Notes under the pieces: generated by a model
Told to the model about the DNA's origin: nothing
Seen by the model: the letters and a program-made list of their open reading frames with translations, nothing else
The model's database searches: none
Translations under genes and position numbers: made by a program
Shown: positions 62,912-64,000 of the stretch, piece after piece
Layout: each line of letters begins with the position of its first letter
Numbering within the stretch: the stretch's first letter is position 1
Assembly: GCA_900239685.1 (NCBI GenBank)
Contig: OENT01000787.1
Location: 1 to 64,000, forward strand
Source: Rotaria macrura
Taxonomy: Eukaryota > Rotifera > Eurotatoria > Philodinida > Philodinidae
Direction of reading: 5' to 3'
Length of the DNA stretch: 64,000 bases

Positions 62912-64000
62912 TTAGTTCATTTGTGTTGTCTTTCTCTTTTTAATCCTTTTCTTTTGACTGTGATCATTATCGAATAATGAATCTTGTTCCATAGGTTTTT
63001 CTTCATTGTTATTCGATAAATTAAACTGAAGCGACGATGTATTGTGTTGTTTCGAATGATGACGTTTAAGAAAAACATCTTGTTTATTCAATGGCTGTAT
63101 ACGTACACCAATACGTGTACGTACTTTCGGTTGATTTAAACGACGATATGCCGTTTCAGGATTCCACTCTCGACCTAATGGTTGTTGAATCAATGATTCA
63201 AATTGTTCAACATTAGCAAATGGAAATGGTAAATCGCTAACCTATAAACGAGAAGTAGATAGTTTTATTTCGTTTTGTTTTTTATTAAAAGAATACATAC
63301 GCGATGTTCAGAGATCTTATCATTTGCTTTTTCATTTATTATTACATGTTGAAGATGAACATCTTTGCGAGGTGGTGCAGGCTTTGGTTTTATTAAAAAT
63401 CTTACAAGAATCAAATCGAAAACATTGTAAAATGTAGTGCGTTTTTATATTTATCATCGTTGCTTACTTTCGTTTTTTTCGCTTGTTAACCGGTACACCA
63501 GAACCAGCCCACTCACCCCAGCCGGGTAATGATAAATCAATTGGCTTTGGACGATCTCGATCGATAATTTCACCCTGAATATACAAAAAAAAGCTATTAG
63601 TAGAACCCCTGCGGCAATAATAATGTCTAGTACAATGTGTAGCTACTGTTCCTAATCATCAATATGTTGCTTTATTCTATCGAATTCACGACCTGTTTCC
63701 TACTCATCATTTTACTTAAACCATCAGAAATGGAATGAGAGAAGTAATTTTCACACTAGAACATGACGTCTTTTAATAGAAAATCTAATACCATATGAGA
63801 ACAATTTTTGTCGGTGATTGAAATCGTTATTCATCAACATATTTGATGTTGTTACACGAATTTGAAAAAATTCTATTCGTTACTTTTCTAACTCATATTC
63901 AATTACTTTTTCTTTTTCGAATTCTGCAAGAACATCGTCATCAGCAAATGCTTCTTGAATATTCATTTGATGCTGTTCAGTTTGTTTCGGTGCGATTTCA
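62912..64000 (-). CDS. UTP14: U3 snoRNP-associated protein UTP14, C-terminal part (5' end outside window)
   Basis: UTP14 is a nucleolar small-subunit processome component needed for 18S rRNA maturation and for stimulating the DHR1/DHX37 helicase. Exons are 64000-63907 (partial), 63574-63468, 63400-63301 and 63241-62912; phases close, and a TAA-type stop lies at the low end. The conserved UTP14 C-terminal blocks appear in order. These are QEAFADDDV with a following FEKEK, then LPGWGEWAGSGVP with KRKKRKFLIK, PPRKD..(L)..VIINEK, LPFPF..VEQFE, PLGREWN.E.A(Y)RRL and (K)V.T(R)...(I).P. The terminal 45 residues are basic and low-complexity (KKRIKKRK). About 210 residues are inside the window. It is an ordinary single-copy housekeeping gene and its neighbours give no functional hint. 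Confidence 0.93.

Overview
The window is an AT-rich (about two thirds A+T) eukaryotic segment. It holds short phase-consistent GT..AG introns of roughly 50-80 bp beside several kilobase-size ones, and animal-specific genes. A giant muscle immunoglobulin (Ig) protein, a PRIP-type inactive phospholipase C, a DRAM-family membrane protein and a UTP14 gene together point to a small invertebrate. The compact AT-rich architecture would suit a rotifer such as Adineta or Rotaria, but that species guess is inference. All five gene models lie on the minus strand. I assembled each by hand from reading frame, splice sites and intron phase, and the exon phases close in every model.

Layout. (1) 492-29027: a titin/kettin-like giant, 36 exons and about 5,231 codons inside the window, running off the left edge. 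From its N terminus it has four Ig domains, then about 1,300 residues with no Ig fold and two kinds of degenerate repeat. Next come Ig domains 5-9 with Q/T-rich linkers, an Ig-free tandem array of a roughly 34-residue linker motif, and Ig10-23 separated by that same motif. The 3' end is built of tandem two-exon modules that have been recently homogenised. (2) 29028-34079: noncoding. (3) 34137-45896: a PLCL/PRIP-type phospholipase-C-like protein of about 1,100 residues with PP1-binding motif, PH, EF-hands, X, Y and C2 domains and a PRIP C-terminal tail. Both catalytic histidines are replaced. (4) 45897-49757: noncoding. (5) 49758-56758: a complete eight-exon DRAM-family six-transmembrane protein of 258 residues. 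Its 4.4-kb intron carries a perfect 124-bp inverted repeat around an assembly gap and a second, older inverted-repeat element. (6) 59139-60496: a seven-exon tail-anchored protein of 302 residues, faintly syntaxin-like. (7) 62912-64000: the C-terminal four exons of UTP14, a ribosome-biogenesis factor, running off the right edge.

The genes do not form a pathway: muscle scaffold, inositide signalling, autophagy or lysosome membrane, possible membrane traffic, and rRNA processing. The most unusual content is the pseudo-phospholipase with a doubly lost catalytic His pair, and the linker-motif array plus the non-Ig repeat region of the giant muscle protein. I saw no tRNA or rRNA genes, no CRISPR array and no retrovirus-like element.
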